From Nitrosomonas sp. (GTDB lineage Bacteria; Pseudomonadota; Gammaproteobacteria; Burkholderiales; Nitrosomonadaceae): a stretch of 64,000 bases of DNA. Below the pieces are notes generated by a model, which saw nothing but the letters and a program-made list of their open reading frames with translations, had not been told where the DNA came from and made no database searches. Position numbers and translations under genes: made by a program. Each line of letters opens with the position of its first letter. The stretch's first letter is position 1. Below are positions 20,243 to 30,578 of the stretch, in pieces. Location: assembly GCA_016710135.1 (NCBI GenBank), contig JADJLM010000001.1:930001-994000 (forward strand), in the 5' to 3' direction.

Positions 20243-20346
20243 CTAATTGCCACAAAATATGCAATTTACAAGCTAGAATGTCTATATTGAATAGTATGAT
20301 TATTTAGTAACCTGGTTTTAATTATCACTTCTGATTTTAACGATAA

Positions 20347-21150
20347 ATGAATTTTCCTTTAGTGCTTCTTATCCTCCTGGTCATAACGGGTACGATATGG
20401 CTGATTGATTTTTTTATACTTAAACATAAACGTAAAGTTGATTCTGCTGAACCTTGGTGGATCGAATATCCTAAAAGTTTTTTTCCAATTATTTTAATTG
20501 TATTTTGCCTTCGTTCATTTTTGGTCGAGCCATTTAAAATCCCATCAGGTTCTATGATTCCGACGCTGTTGGTTGGTGATTTTATTTTAGTAAACAAATA
20601 TATCTATGGTATTCGCTTACCGGTAATTAATCAGAAGATAATTGATATCAATTTGCCGAAGCGCGGTGAAGTTTTGGTGTTTAGGTTTCCAGAGGACACT
20701 TCGATAGATTATATTAAGCGTGTAATAGGTGTTCCTGGTGACACTATTACGTATCGTAATAAACAATTGAGTGTCAATGGCATTCCGCTAAAATTAGAGC
20801 AAGATGGGGATTATAAATATATCGAATCAGGGCTTTCATTTATCTATGCACAGCGATTTAAAGAAATTAATGAGGCAGGTAGTTACAGTATCATCATTAA
20901 TCATGATATTCCTCCATTACATTTATCAGCTGTTCACTCTTTTCCATATCGAGAAAATTGTGTGTTTGATCGCACTGGCTTTACTTGCAATGTACCTGAA
21001 GGAAATTACTTTACATTAGGGGATAATCGAGATGGAAGCAGCGATAGTCGATATTGGGGATTCGTGCCAGAGAAGAATATCGTTGGAAAAGCATTTCTAG
21101 TTTGGTGGAATTTTAGTGATCTCAGTAGAATTGGGCTTTCGATTGAATAA
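20347..21150 (+). CDS. lepB: Signal peptidase I (LepB)
   Basis: A 267-residue inner-membrane protease that removes signal peptides from exported proteins. An N-terminal membrane segment (residues about 2-21) and a second one (about 44-60) precede the periplasmic catalytic domain. The catalytic Ser lies in PSGSMIPTLLVGD and the Lys in YIKRVIGVPGD, with GDNRDGSSDSRYWG near the C-terminus. The order lepA-lepB-DUF4845-rnc is standard in betaproteobacteria. Confidence 0.95.
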   Translation: MNFPLVLLILLVITGTIWLIDFFILKHKRKVDSAEPWWIEYPKSFFPIILIVFCLRSFLVEPFKIPSGSMIPTLLVGDFILVNKYIYGIRLPVINQKIIDINLPKRGEVLVFRFPEDTSIDYIKRVIGVPGDTITYRNKQLSVNGIPLKLEQDGDYKYIESGLSFIYAQRFKEINEAGSYSIIINHDIPPLHLSAVHSFPYRENCVFDRTGFTCNVPEGNYFTLGDNRDGSSDSRYWGFVPEKNIVGKAFLVWWNFSDLSRIGLSIE

Positions 21151-21171
21151 TAAAGCTAATTATTAATTGAA

Positions 21172-21552
21172 ATGGGGAATTATATGTATCCTTCAACACC
21201 GAGAAAGCAGCAAGGAATCAGCTTGTCAGGATTATTGATTTGGTCATTTGTATTAATTTTAGTGTCTATTGTAGGAATGAAATTAATTCCTGTTTATATT
21301 GAAAATGCAACAATTAAACGAACTCTACTTGCAGTGGCAACTGAGTCTAATTTTAAAACAAATAATGAAGAAATTCGCCAATCTTTTACGAGAAGAGCAA
21401 GTATCGACAATATCAAGGCGATTAACGGACAAGATATCATTATTGACAAAAAGAGTGACAAAGTTGTACTGAGTACGAATTATTCTGTGAAAATTCCATT
21501 ATTAGCAAATGTTTCGTTGTACATTGATTTTACTGCTGCAAGTAATCAATGA
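21172..21552 (+). CDS. DUF4845 membrane protein
   Basis: A 126-residue single-pass protein with a pseudopilin-like N-terminus (KQQGISLSGLLIWSF followed by a hydrophobic helix at about residues 14-36) and a small extracytoplasmic domain. DUF4845 proteins are found between lepB and rnc in many beta- and gammaproteobacteria; the function is unknown. The stop overlaps the probable rnc start (ATGA at 21549-21552), indicating translational coupling. Confidence 0.8.
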   Translation: MGNYMYPSTPRKQQGISLSGLLIWSFVLILVSIVGMKLIPVYIENATIKRTLLAVATESNFKTNNEEIRQSFTRRASIDNIKAINGQDIIIDKKSDKVVLSTNYSVKIPLLANVSLYIDFTAASNQ

Positions 21553-22270
21553 TTCTGACGTCCCCTCCTAATCACTCTCCTAAATTATCTGAAAAACAAG
21601 ATTCAATCTTTTTTTTGAAACAATCGGTTACTCATTTAAAGAGTTAACACTGCTGCAGGAAGCTTTGACTCACCGAAGCTTTGGATTGCCCAATAACGAG
21701 CGTCTGGAATTTCTAGGAGATAGCGTATTGAATTGCGCCATATCTGAATTACTTTTTAAGAAATTCCCTACTAGTGCAGAAGGAGATTTATCAAGAATCA
21801 GAGCAAATCTTGTTAACCAAAGCACACTTTTTGATTTATCACTATCAATTGGAATTGCTGATTTAATTCGCTTAGGAGAAGGAGAGAAGAAAAGTGGTGG
21901 TCATAATCGCCCCTCTATCCTTGCAAATGCGCTCGAAGCTGTGATTGGAGCCATTTTTCTTGAAAGTGGTTTTAAAAAAACTGAAGCATGCATAAAAAAA
22001 ATATACGCACCTCTGCTACAAACTTTAGATTTCAATGTAATCGATAAAGATGCTAAAACAACGTTACAAGAATATATGCAAAGTTTAAAACTTGATTTAC
22101 CAGAATATATCGTTCTTGCGATAAGTGGTTTAGCGCATCGTCAGAAATTTATGGTTGAATGTGTGATTACTAAACTTAATATTAGGGTTGTCGGTGAAGG
22201 AACCAGTCGTCGAAGGGCTGAGCAGGATGCAGCAAGACAAGCTTACGCACTAGCAATTCAAACAAGTTGA
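21549..22270 (+). CDS. rnc: Ribonuclease III, frameshifted near the start
   Basis: RNase III cuts double-stranded RNA in rRNA and mRNA maturation. The main frame from about 21620 carries NERLEFLGDSVLN, the metal-binding signature, then EGDLSRIRANLV, ANALEAVIGAIFLESG and a C-terminal dsRNA-binding domain ending GTSRRRAEQDAARQAY. The start at 21549 overlaps the DUF4845 stop (ATGA). It reads in another frame to LKQ at about 21623, where IGYSFKELTLLQEALTHRS should follow. One missing A at 21621-21623 (CAATCGG for CAAATCGG) explains the break. The gene is essential or important, so a consensus error is likely. Confidence 0.9.
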
Positions 22271-22348
22271 TTGAAATTAATTAAACTGCTTTTGTTTTGC
22301 TATAAGATTAGAAGAATTCAATAATAATTCAGCCTATATAACCCGCTA

Positions 22349-23245
22349 ATGGACAACTTACCTCAATTTAGAACTGGTTATGTTGCAATTATCGGTAAAC
22401 CCAATGTAGGTAAGTCCACATTACTTAATTTTTTGATCCAACAAAAAATTAGTATTACATCTAAAAAAGTCCAAACTACTCGTCATCGCATTAAAGGTAT
22501 TCTGACAGATCAACAATCACAATTTATTTTTGTAGATACACCTGGCTACCAGGTTCGCTATTCCAATAAATTAAATACTATAATGAACAAACTAGTGATT
22601 CAGAGCATCAACGAGGTCGATGTGGTGTTGTTTGTCATAGAAGCGATCAGTTTTGATAGTAATGATGAGCTGATTTTGCGCCAGTTACCCGCCAGTAAAC
22701 CTGTTATATTGGTAATTAATAAAATCGATCAATTGAGTGATAAATCAAAGCTTCTACCTTTTCTTGCTCAAATTTCAACAAAATATCCATTTACCGAAAT
22801 AATTCCAATTAGCGCCATCAAAAAAATGCAATTGACTCAGCTGCTTGATGCAGTTAGAACCTACCTTCCTGAAAATTCTCCTTTATTTGGTGAAGATGAA
22901 ATATGCGATCGTAATGAACGTTTTCTGGCCGCTGAAATGATAAGAGAAAAATTGTTTCGATTAATGGGGGATGAAATTCCATACTCAGCGAATGTCTCGA
23001 TTGATCGATTCGAGCAGCTAACTCATATTCGAAAAATTTATGCTTGTATTTTGGTTGATAAAACCAGTCAAAAAATAATGATTATTGGACAAGGCGGCGA
23101 AAAATTAAAGCAAATTGCATCATTAGCTCGAAAAGATATGGAAAAATTATTTGGAAGTAAGGTTTATTTAGAAGTTTGGGTAAAGGTGAAATCAGGTTGG
23201 GCCAATGACGCAAGAACATTAAGTGGGCTTGGGTATGAAGGTTAA
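22349..23245 (+). CDS. era: GTPase Era
   Basis: A 298-residue GTPase that helps mature 16S rRNA and the small subunit. Motifs are [12 protein letters not shown] near residue 16, DTPG near residue 63 and NKID near residue 125. The C-terminal KH domain contains [19 protein letters not shown]. It follows rnc as usual. recO, which normally follows era in this group, is absent; pdxJ starts 38 bases after era. Confidence 0.95.
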   Translation: MDNLPQFRTGYVAIIGKPNVGKSTLLNFLIQQKISITSKKVQTTRHRIKGILTDQQSQFIFVDTPGYQVRYSNKLNTIMNKLVIQSINEVDVVLFVIEAISFDSNDELILRQLPASKPVILVINKIDQLSDKSKLLPFLAQISTKYPFTEIIPISAIKKMQLTQLLDAVRTYLPENSPLFGEDEICDRNERFLAAEMIREKLFRLMGDEIPYSANVSIDRFEQLTHIRKIYACILVDKTSQKIMIIGQGGEKLKQIASLARKDMEKLFGSKVYLEVWVKVKSGWANDARTLSGLGYEG

Positions 23246-23283
23246 TTTAGCTATTTATTAATAGAATAGGATTAAAATCTTAA

Positions 23284-24009
23284 GTGGTTGCACTAGGTGT
23301 TAATATCGATCATGTCGCAACGTTGCGGCAAGCAAGAAAAACAAGTTATCCAAGTCCAGTCGCAGCGGCTTTAATAGCCGAATCAGTGGGGGCTGATGCG
23401 ATTACCCTCCATTTAAGGGAAGATCGGCGCCATATTCAAGAATATGATGTTGAAACATTACGACAACAACTTAAGATTCGTATGAATTTAGAGTGTGCGA
23501 TCACTGAAGAAATGGTTACTTTTGCATGTCGAATTAAGCCTCATGATGTATGTTTAGTGCCTGAACGACGTGAAGAATTGACTACAGAAGGGGGATTAGA
23601 TGTTGTTCGGTATTTTAAGCAAGTCAAAACCGCTTGTACTCGATTGGCTGATGCAGGAATTTTTGTTTCATTGTTTATTGATGCCGAATTGGATCAAATT
23701 GAAACTGCTGTTAAAGCGGGTGCACCTGCGGTTGAGATCCATACGGGACCCTATGCCGATGCTAAAGATTACGATGATCAGCAAAGCGAATTAGAGAAAA
23801 TCTGTGCAGCGGTAGCGTACGGTAATCGCCTCAAGCTGAAGGTAAATGCAGGACATGGTCTACATTACGATAATACCCGCCCTATCGCAGCCATTGAAGG
23901 TATTTCAGAATTGAATATTGGGCATGCAATTGTATCGCACGCCCTATTTGTAGGCTTTGAACAAGCTGTAAAGCAAATGAAAACATTAATTCAGGAAGCG
24001 AGCCAATGA
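23284..24009 (+). CDS. pdxJ: Pyridoxine 5'-phosphate synthase PdxJ
   Basis: A 241-residue TIM-barrel enzyme that condenses 1-deoxyxylulose 5-phosphate with aminoacetone phosphate in vitamin B6 synthesis. Signatures are [15 protein letters not shown] at the N-terminus, [10 protein letters not shown] near residue 43 and [10 protein letters not shown] near residue 195. The start is a GTG. The end overlaps the acpS start (ATGA), so the pair is translationally coupled. Confidence 0.95.
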   Translation: MVALGVNIDHVATLRQARKTSYPSPVAAALIAESVGADAITLHLREDRRHIQEYDVETLRQQLKIRMNLECAITEEMVTFACRIKPHDVCLVPERREELTTEGGLDVVRYFKQVKTACTRLADAGIFVSLFIDAELDQIETAVKAGAPAVEIHTGPYADAKDYDDQQSELEKICAAVAYGNRLKLKVNAGHGLHYDNTRPIAAIEGISELNIGHAIVSHALFVGFEQAVKQMKTLIQEASQ

Positions 24010-24383
24010 TTTATGGCATAGGCACAGATCTTGTAGAACCTTCTCGTATAACATGGTCTCTCGAGAAATATGGGGAACGGTTTGCTAGACGCTTATTATC
24101 GGAATGGGAGTGGAAGGATTACGTCAATAATAATCAACCCGTCATGTTTTTAGCCAAACGCTTTGCTGCTAAAGAGGCGCTGTCAAAAGCCATGGGAACG
24201 GGCTTGAGACCTCCGGTTACACTCACCAATATAGCAATTGCGCATGACTCGTTAGGTAAGCCTTATTTTGAATTTCACCCAGAGTTGGCTACACTCATTA
24301 AAAACGAAGGAATCACTCACCACCATTTATCAATTAGTGATGAATTGAATCTAGCAACCGCTTTTGTGATACTGGAAAAATAA
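24006..24383 (+). CDS. acpS: Holo-[acyl-carrier-protein] synthase AcpS
   Basis: A 125-residue enzyme that moves phosphopantetheine from CoA to acyl carrier protein. The magnesium-binding Asp is in [10 protein letters not shown] and the Glu in [15 protein letters not shown]. The length is typical. It overlaps pdxJ by four bases and is followed by nagZ after two bases, forming a tight operon. Confidence 0.95.
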   Translation: MIYGIGTDLVEPSRITWSLEKYGERFARRLLSEWEWKDYVNNNQPVMFLAKRFAAKEALSKAMGTGLRPPVTLTNIAIAHDSLGKPYFEFHPELATLIKNEGITHHHLSISDELNLATAFVILEK

Positions 24384-24385
24384 AT

Positions 24386-25435
24386 ATGTCACTTGGCCCT
24401 TTGATGCTTGATATTGGAAGCACGCAATTGACCCAAACAGACATTGCGAGATTAAAGCATCCTTTAACGGGTGGCGTCATACTTTTTGCGCGTAATTTTG
24501 AATCGAGTAAACAATTAACAGAACTTACTGCAGAGATTCGTTCAATAAGGAATCCACATTTGTTGGTTGCGGTTGATCATGAAGGAGGCAGAGTACAGCG
24601 ATTCCAGAAAGAGTTTACGCGCTTACCTGCCATGCATGAGCTTGGAAAAATATGGGAGCGTCGTCCACAACAAGCGAAACACTTGGCTAAACAGCTTGGA
24701 TTTGTGATATCTGCTGAGTTGTCAGCTTGTGGGATTGATTTTAGCTTTACACCTGTGCTCGATATCGATCATGGACAAAGCTGCGTCATTGGAGATCGAG
24801 CATTTCATCGTTCACCTTCAGCTATTGCAGAGTTAGCGCATAGTTTGATGGTAGGCTTAAAGTTGAACGGTATGTCTGCTGTCGGGAAACACTTTCCAGG
24901 TCATGGATTTATCAAAGCCGATACGCATCTTGAACTTGCCATTGATCACCGAATTTACCGAGATATTGCGATGGAAGATCTCATTCCATTTAAGCAGCTA
25001 GTTGATTTTGGGATAACTGGAATGATGGCTGCCCATGTTATTTATCCCAATGTTGATAAACATCCAGCAGGATTCTCGAGTTATTGGTTAAAAAATATTT
25101 TACGCAATGAATTAGGATTTGAGGGATGTATATTTAGCGATGATTTGAGTATGAAGGGTGCGGAAGGCTACGGCAATATCGTTGACCGTGCCCGAACTGC
25201 GCTAGAAGCAGGTTGTGATATGGTATTAGTATGTAATGATTCTTTATCCTGCGATTTACTTCTAGACAAATTAGAATGGAAAATATCCGCAATCAGCCTT
25301 GCCCGATTAGCCCGTATGCGTGGTCGATCTCACGCTTCTTCACTGATTAGATTGCATGAGGAAGCAAACTTTGTACAAGCTATAAATGAAATTGATCAAA
25401 TTGGAAAAGATAACATTGAGCTAAGCTTTACTTAA
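24386..25435 (+). CDS. nagZ: Beta-N-acetylhexosaminidase NagZ
   Basis: A 349-residue family 3 glycoside hydrolase that cleaves GlcNAc from muropeptides during cytoplasmic cell-wall recycling. It has [14 protein letters not shown] with the catalytic His region, and the nucleophile Asp in FSDDLSMKG. The family-specific start [13 protein letters not shown] and [10 protein letters not shown] are present. It is the last gene of the lepA-to-nagZ series. Confidence 0.95.
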   Translation: MSLGPLMLDIGSTQLTQTDIARLKHPLTGGVILFARNFESSKQLTELTAEIRSIRNPHLLVAVDHEGGRVQRFQKEFTRLPAMHELGKIWERRPQQAKHLAKQLGFVISAELSACGIDFSFTPVLDIDHGQSCVIGDRAFHRSPSAIAELAHSLMVGLKLNGMSAVGKHFPGHGFIKADTHLELAIDHRIYRDIAMEDLIPFKQLVDFGITGMMAAHVIYPNVDKHPAGFSSYWLKNILRNELGFEGCIFSDDLSMKGAEGYGNIVDRARTALEAGCDMVLVCNDSLSCDLLLDKLEWKISAISLARLARMRGRSHASSLIRLHEEANFVQAINEIDQIGKDNIELSFT

Positions 25436-25483
25436 CTATTTCAGACACTTTATACCTAATCATTTATTAATTTATAAAAAATC

Positions 25484-26950
25484 ATGGCTAAATTATTTGA
25501 TGTCGCTGTTATCGGTGCAGGACCGGGTGGATATGTTGCTGCAATTCGCTGCGCGCAACTCGGGCTAAACACAGTATGTATCGATGAATGGAAAAATAGT
25601 GAAGGAACACCTAGTTTGGGTGGAACTTGTCTGAATGTGGGTTGCATTCCATCCAAAGCGTTATTGGAGTCTTCGGAGAATTATGAACGTGCTGCTAAAA
25701 AATTTAGTGAGCATGGAATTAAATTAGAAAACCTTTCCATCGATGCACCGGCAATGATTGCCCGTAAAAATAAAATTGTAAAAGCATTTACCAGTGGAAT
25801 AACCATGCTTTTCAAAAAAAATAAAATCACCTCGATGCATGGCAGGGGAACGTTGCTTGATCGCCAGAACGAGAATCAATTATGGAATATCCAAGTAAGC
25901 AATGGTGATCAAAGTGAAGTCATTCAAGCTGAGTTTGTCATCTTAGCAACCGGGTCAATACCTCGTCCTTTACCACTAGCTGAGATTAATAATGATAGCA
26001 TTTTAGATAATGTTGGCGCACTCGCTTTATCTGAGATACCTAAACGTCTTGGAGTAATTGGCGCAGGCGTTATCGGGTTGGAAATGGGAAGCGTCTGGCG
26101 ACGTTTAGGGTCAGAAGTCACGATTCTAGAAGCACAACCTAATTTTTTACCGAGCGCGGATGAATCAGTTGCTAAAGAGGCACAAAAAGTCTTTACGCGA
26201 GAACTGGGCCTGGTGATCCAGACTGGAGTGAATATCAACGCAATCAAACAAAATAAACAGCAAATTTCTATAACCTATACAGATTCAAATAAAGAATCGC
26301 AGAAGCTCGAAGTTGATAAACTCGTGGTCGCAATTGGCAGGGTACCGAATTCAAAGAATTTAGCGAGTGATACTAATAATCTTTCTGTGAATGCTCAGGG
26401 TTTTGTAGAAGTTGATGCTTATTGTCGCACGAATCTACCTAATGTTTTTGCTGTAGGTGATGTGGTAAGAGGACCTATGTTGGCTCATAAAGCATCAGAA
26501 GAAGGTGTTGCTGTTGCAGAGCTAATTGACTCTGTTAAGAAACAAGTTGGTAGTAACGATTTTTTACCAAAAGTTGATTTGAATGTTGTCCCATGGGTTA
26601 TTTATACATCACCCGAGATTGCGTGGGCAGGTAAAACCGAACAATCCCTAAAAGCTGAAAATATACCCTATAAGGCAGGTCAATTTCCGTTTATGGCCAA
26701 TGGTCGGGCAAGAGCATTAGGTGAGACACATGGTTTTATCAAAATTTTAGCGCATGCTGAAACCGATCGAATTCTAGGTGTTCATATGATAGGTCCTTTT
26801 GTCTCAGAATTAATCGCAGAAGCAGTTGTGGCAATGGAATTTAAAGCAAGTAGTGAAGATCTTGCCCGTATTATTCATGCACATCCTTCATTATCAGAGG
26901 TATTACATGAAGCTGCACTGGGTGTTGATAAGCGCGCTTTACATATTTAG
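25484..26950 (+). CDS. lpdA: Dihydrolipoyl dehydrogenase
   Basis: A 488-residue flavoprotein disulfide reductase (E3) that reoxidises dihydrolipoamide in 2-oxoacid dehydrogenase complexes or the glycine cleavage system. It has the FAD-binding GAGPGGYVAA, the redox pair in GGTCLNVGCIPSK, the NAD-binding GAGVIGLEMG and the C-terminal active-site HAHPSLSE. No E1 or E2 gene is adjacent, so its partner complex is not evident here. Confidence 0.93.
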   Translation: MAKLFDVAVIGAGPGGYVAAIRCAQLGLNTVCIDEWKNSEGTPSLGGTCLNVGCIPSKALLESSENYERAAKKFSEHGIKLENLSIDAPAMIARKNKIVKAFTSGITMLFKKNKITSMHGRGTLLDRQNENQLWNIQVSNGDQSEVIQAEFVILATGSIPRPLPLAEINNDSILDNVGALALSEIPKRLGVIGAGVIGLEMGSVWRRLGSEVTILEAQPNFLPSADESVAKEAQKVFTRELGLVIQTGVNINAIKQNKQQISITYTDSNKESQKLEVDKLVVAIGRVPNSKNLASDTNNLSVNAQGFVEVDAYCRTNLPNVFAVGDVVRGPMLAHKASEEGVAVAELIDSVKKQVGSNDFLPKVDLNVVPWVIYTSPEIAWAGKTEQSLKAENIPYKAGQFPFMANGRARALGETHGFIKILAHAETDRILGVHMIGPFVSELIAEAVVAMEFKASSEDLARIIHAHPSLSEVLHEAALGVDKRALHI

Positions 26951-27033
26951 GTAAGGTAAAATATTTACAATTCATTGCGCAATTATCAATATCAATAATA
27001 TAAGCAAAAAGATTTCATAGGGGAGGGTAGCAA

Positions 27034-28098
27034 ATGGGAGTCGAGCAATTAAATAATTTGATTGGAAAATGGGTCAGTGGCTTTTCAATCAATGTTATAA
27101 CAGATAGAACTTTGATTGAACTTGCATCCATTTTGACGCCTTCAATTATTTTAATCTTGGTTTTGTTTGGTGTTGCAGTTTCTCTCGAGAATAAAACCTG
27201 GCGATCGTTCAATTTATGGATTTGTTTATTAATTACCATTTTTTATCTGCCCTATGAGCTTTATCGCCAATCTAATAACCTCGTTAAGGCTCAGAGCAAT
27301 GTTGATGAGATTCAAACGAACTTAAAATTACTGCTTGATTCGGCAAATTTAAGTCACATTGGAAACCTAATCGATAAAGAAGTATCTTCCAATGTACTCG
27401 AAGAGATTCATTCTGGAGAGAAGAAAGATCTGCTGTATATTTCGTGGTTACTAAGCGAGAATGAAAAAAGATTGTTGGCAGAGCAAGAGCATAAACAAAA
27501 AATAATTGTCGATGAATTGAAGTTAGCGCTATCTAATCTCAAGCAAGAGATAACTGAAACACAACAACCTGTTGAGAAAATTGCAAACGATATTCTTAGT
27601 CGTATCGATGGGACCATTAGCCAACTCATTGAGAATAAGATTCAACTCTTTAATCAAACACTGAATCAGTCATTAGAAAATTTTCAAAATGAAATTAATA
27701 CGTTTGTGCAAAATGAATTGAATACTTATCAAGCAAAATTAACTGAAATTACACAGCATAATACGGATGAATTGCAAAATTATACACGTACAGCAAAACA
27801 GACTTTTTTAGACCAAATTAACCTAGCTAACAAAGAGTCTCTACAAAAACTTGATGAAACAACGAAAAATATTGATCAAATGAAAGCTGCTCTCGGTGGT
27901 ATTAACTTTGATCAGGTAGCAAACCAAGTTCAACAATTATCAAACTCAATAAAATTAGCTCAAGAAAGAAATGAAGCGTTATTCGAATATAATGAATGTA
28001 TTCGTACTGCAGGAATAATCGATTTAATTGGAAAAGAAGAGGATTGTAAGAAGAAATTGAATACTCGTCTAAACGAATTGACACACTCAAACAAATAA
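27034..28098 (+). CDS. Membrane-anchored coiled-coil protein of unknown function
   Basis: A 354-residue protein. Two membrane helices (residues about 31-50 and about 58-75) are followed by a long, charged, Gln/Asn/Glu-rich region with heptad character (about 85-345), interrupted little by Pro or Gly. Two cysteines near the C-terminus (in YNECIRTAG and EEDCKKKL) could pair. I do not recognise the family. The layout, a membrane anchor plus a long coiled coil, suggests a scaffold or a spacer-like protein. A GGGGAGGG sequence upstream of the ATG at 27034 is a strong ribosome-binding region. Confidence 0.65.
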   Translation: MGVEQLNNLIGKWVSGFSINVITDRTLIELASILTPSIILILVLFGVAVSLENKTWRSFNLWICLLITIFYLPYELYRQSNNLVKAQSNVDEIQTNLKLLLDSANLSHIGNLIDKEVSSNVLEEIHSGEKKDLLYISWLLSENEKRLLAEQEHKQKIIVDELKLALSNLKQEITETQQPVEKIANDILSRIDGTISQLIENKIQLFNQTLNQSLENFQNEINTFVQNELNTYQAKLTEITQHNTDELQNYTRTAKQTFLDQINLANKESLQKLDETTKNIDQMKAALGGINFDQVANQVQQLSNSIKLAQERNEALFEYNECIRTAGIIDLIGKEEDCKKKLNTRLNELTHSNK

Positions 28099-28230
28099 CC
28101 ATTACGAATGGGTAGGTAATCAAAAATTTTGAACTGTATTGTTAGTAATATGGATTTCTTGTTTTAGCTTATAACAGCAGTTAGAATGGCCAAGTAACAT
28201 AAACGATTCAACATTAGAAGGAATAATAAA

Positions 28231-28596
28231 ATGAATAAACGTTTTCTATCAAAATTGATTATGGGTCTTGGCATCTGCAGTCTATTATTAATTCCAATAA
28301 CCGTATTTGCTGAAGAAGGTACTGCTGTTCACTATAGCAATAAATTTCAAGGTAGAAAAACCGCAAGTGGTGAAGTTTTTGATCAAAAGAAATTAACAGC
28401 TGCCCACAAACAGTATCCATTTGGTACTAAAGTTAAAGTCACAAATTTAGAAAATAATCGTAACGTGGTTGTTAAGATCAATGATCGCATGGCAACCAAA
28501 AATAGTAATATCATTGATGTAACCAGTCGCGCAGCAAACGAGCTTGGTTTTAGAAAGAAAGGTAAAGCTCGCGTTAGTTTAGAAGCAGTTAATTAA
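28231..28596 (+). CDS. RlpA-like double-psi beta-barrel protein, secreted
   Basis: A 121-residue exported protein with a signal peptide (cleavage likely near VFAEE, residue 28) and a single RlpA-like barrel. Visible family motifs are GRKTASGEVFD, LTAAHKQYPFGTKVKVTNL and VVKINDRM. RlpA proteins are lytic transglycosylases acting on peptidoglycan lacking stem peptides. The conserved Asp and His of that group appear kept, but the SPOR domain is missing, so septal targeting is not expected. An AGAAGGA ribosome-binding site precedes the ATG. Confidence 0.82.
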   Translation: MNKRFLSKLIMGLGICSLLLIPITVFAEEGTAVHYSNKFQGRKTASGEVFDQKKLTAAHKQYPFGTKVKVTNLENNRNVVVKINDRMATKNSNIIDVTSRAANELGFRKKGKARVSLEAVN

Positions 28597-28622
28597 TAGA
28601 GCTGCTCTAATTGAATTAGTTT

Positions 28623-28657
28623 GACGCAAATAGTGTTAAATCATCTATTTGCGTCAG
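28623..28657. repeat. Perfect 12-bp inverted repeat
   Basis: TGACGCAAATAG (28623-28634) and CTATTTGCGTCA (28646-28657) pair perfectly around an 11-base loop, 27 bases after the RlpA-like gene. It is likely a terminator-type hairpin. Confidence 0.7.
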
Positions 28658-28760
28658 ATCAGGTCTAAGCTAGTACAAATCAAGGCAAACCAAAAGAAGA
28701 GCTACGTCAAATTGAGCTTTTCTAATACCCCATGGTCTTGTCACGGGGTTGTTTATTCAC

Positions 28761-28808
28761 CATAACGACCAGAAATAGGATGCTATTTTAACATTCCTGG
28801 TCGTTATG
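28761..28808. repeat. Perfect 12-bp inverted repeat with inner stem
   Basis: CATAACGACCAG (28761-28772) and CTGGTCGTTATG (28797-28808) pair perfectly. An inner AAATAG/CTATTT pair inside the loop can lengthen the structure. It is in the same convergent gap as the hairpin at 28623. Confidence 0.7.
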
Positions 28809-28986
28809 CCCATCAAAAGAAAGATCTTTGCTGCATAGAATCAAGTGCTTGTGGATATTTCAGGATCGACTAATTAATTCCAGATCAGGCGACCTAACTC
28901 CATTTATCTTCAATCTTATAATTGAACTGCAAAATAGTAGAAAAAATTTGTGAATGAACAACAATATTGAATATTGTAAATTCATT

Positions 28987-30525
28987 TCATTCACTTAAAC
29001 GAAGATAGCTGGAAGAAGCATCAACTCCATATATCCATTGATTAATAAGGCATCGCGCTGAGTCGATAATTTCAGTGGCAGTCATACCGACCGGACCATA
29101 CAGTGTCTTAAGTAATGCATCAGCTGCCGCGCCGTGCAAATAAACGGCAAGTAACAGTGCATTTTCTGGTTCTAAATTTTGAGCAATCAAGGCAGCAATC
29201 ATACCGGACAAAATATCGCCTGTACCCGCGCTACTTAAACCGGGGTTTCCAGTCGTATTAAAATAAATATCTCCATTTGGGAAACTACAAATACTACCTG
29301 CTCCTTTTAGCACAACAGCGCAATTAAATTTTTTTACTAAGTTTTCAGTCGCGCTAATACGATTTGCCTGAATGGTTGCAATATCGACTTGGAGTAAACG
29401 TGCAGCTTCAGCTACGTGAGGCGTGAGAATCGTGGCGAATTGGCGAGTACAGACTAGCTCCTGAAGCTCAGGGTAACATGCAATTAAATTTAACGCATCA
29501 GCGTCTAGTAAGATTGGGATAGATAGCTGTAATGCCTTTTCCAAATAAATACAAGCCGCTAGTTCAGTTCCTAAACCAGGCCCGATAATCAAGCTATTGA
29601 TTTGATTTAACTCAAACAAATGATCGATGGGATGTAGCATTAATTCAGGTTGTTGCACATCGACGCTCAAAGCTTCTTTTGCAATCAAGCCAATATAAAC
29701 ACGACCGGCTCCTATTTTTAATGCAGCTGATCCAGCGAGTAAGGCTGCACCGACCATGCCCGTTGATCCACCTATAACACCGACACTACCATAGACTCCT
29801 TTATGGCTATTAATGCGCCTTGGGGGCGGTAAATAGGATTGAGTAAGCGAAAAATTAAGTAACCATGCGTGAGGTGTAACCAAAGACGCTAGATCAAGGC
29901 CAAGATTGCAAAGCACAATTCTTCCAGAATAATTGCAGCCATCATGAGTTAATAGTCCTGGCTTGAATCCAATGAATGTAGCAGTTATAGTTGCCTTGAT
30001 AATAGCGCCTGCGATATTGCCACTATCTGCATCGAGACCACTCGGTACATCAAGTGAAAGAACAGGAAGCTTCATTTGGTTAATGGAATGGATTAACGCT
30101 TGATAATCGTCACACAAAGGCCGCGTAGATGTCAGCCCTATTCCAAAAAGGCCATCGATAATAATGTCCCACTGCTGATTTGCTGGAATATGTTCAACAA
30201 TCGTACCTTTATCCGCAATCCACTTTTCAAAGGCTTGCTTCGCTTCAACGGAAAGTTTAGATTCATTTCCTGTAAAGATTACTGTAACTTGATACCCCCA
30301 GCTCTTGAGGTATCGAGCAACAACCAAAGCATCTCCGCCATTATTTCCCGGTCCAGCCACAATCAAAACACGCTGCGTCGTACTCGTTAACATTGCTTCT
30401 TTTGCAAGCGTTGCTGCAGCAAAACCCGCTTGTTCCATAAGCGATGGGGCATTAGATTGATTCAATACAATACGTTCAATTTCACGAATTTGTGAAGTAG
30501 AGAAAACGGCGGTAGGGTTATTCAT
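28987..30525 (-). CDS. nnrD: Bifunctional NAD(P)H-hydrate epimerase/dehydratase (NnrD-NnrE)
   Basis: A 512-residue metabolite-repair enzyme. The N-terminal domain (about 1-220, with GPGNNGGDALVVARYL) epimerises damaged NAD(P)HX. The C-terminal domain (about 230-500, with NPGLSSAGTGDILSGMIAAL) dehydrates it back to NAD(P)H using ADP. E. coli YjeF has the same fusion. It is divergent from purL with 53 bases between the two start codons. Confidence 0.93.
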   Translation of the reverse strand: MNNPTAVFSTSQIREIERIVLNQSNAPSLMEQAGFAAATLAKEAMLTSTTQRVLIVAGPGNNGGDALVVARYLKSWGYQVTVIFTGNESKLSVEAKQAFEKWIADKGTIVEHIPANQQWDIIIDGLFGIGLTSTRPLCDDYQALIHSINQMKLPVLSLDVPSGLDADSGNIAGAIIKATITATFIGFKPGLLTHDGCNYSGRIVLCNLGLDLASLVTPHAWLLNFSLTQSYLPPPRRINSHKGVYGSVGVIGGSTGMVGAALLAGSAALKIGAGRVYIGLIAKEALSVDVQQPELMLHPIDHLFELNQINSLIIGPGLGTELAACIYLEKALQLSIPILLDADALNLIACYPELQELVCTRQFATILTPHVAEAARLLQVDIATIQANRISATENLVKKFNCAVVLKGAGSICSFPNGDIYFNTTGNPGLSSAGTGDILSGMIAALIAQNLEPENALLLAVYLHGAAADALLKTLYGPVGMTATEIIDSARCLINQWIYGVDASSSYLRLSE

Positions 30526-30578
30526 TTCGATAATCGCTTCTCGTGTAAAATTACGTGTTTAACTACTCTCATTATTCA

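Larger units (their letters stand above)
28597..28986. other. Intergenic region between convergent genes with three hairpins
   Basis: No gene is seen in these 390 bases between the RlpA-like gene and nnrDE. Three strong inverted repeats stand in a row: 28623-28657 (12-bp perfect stem), 28727-28749 (ACCCC pairing with GGGGT, extended with one mismatch) and 28761-28808 (12-bp perfect stem). None has a clean T tract. They may terminate both convergent transcripts or be members of a dispersed repeat family. Confidence 0.5.
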
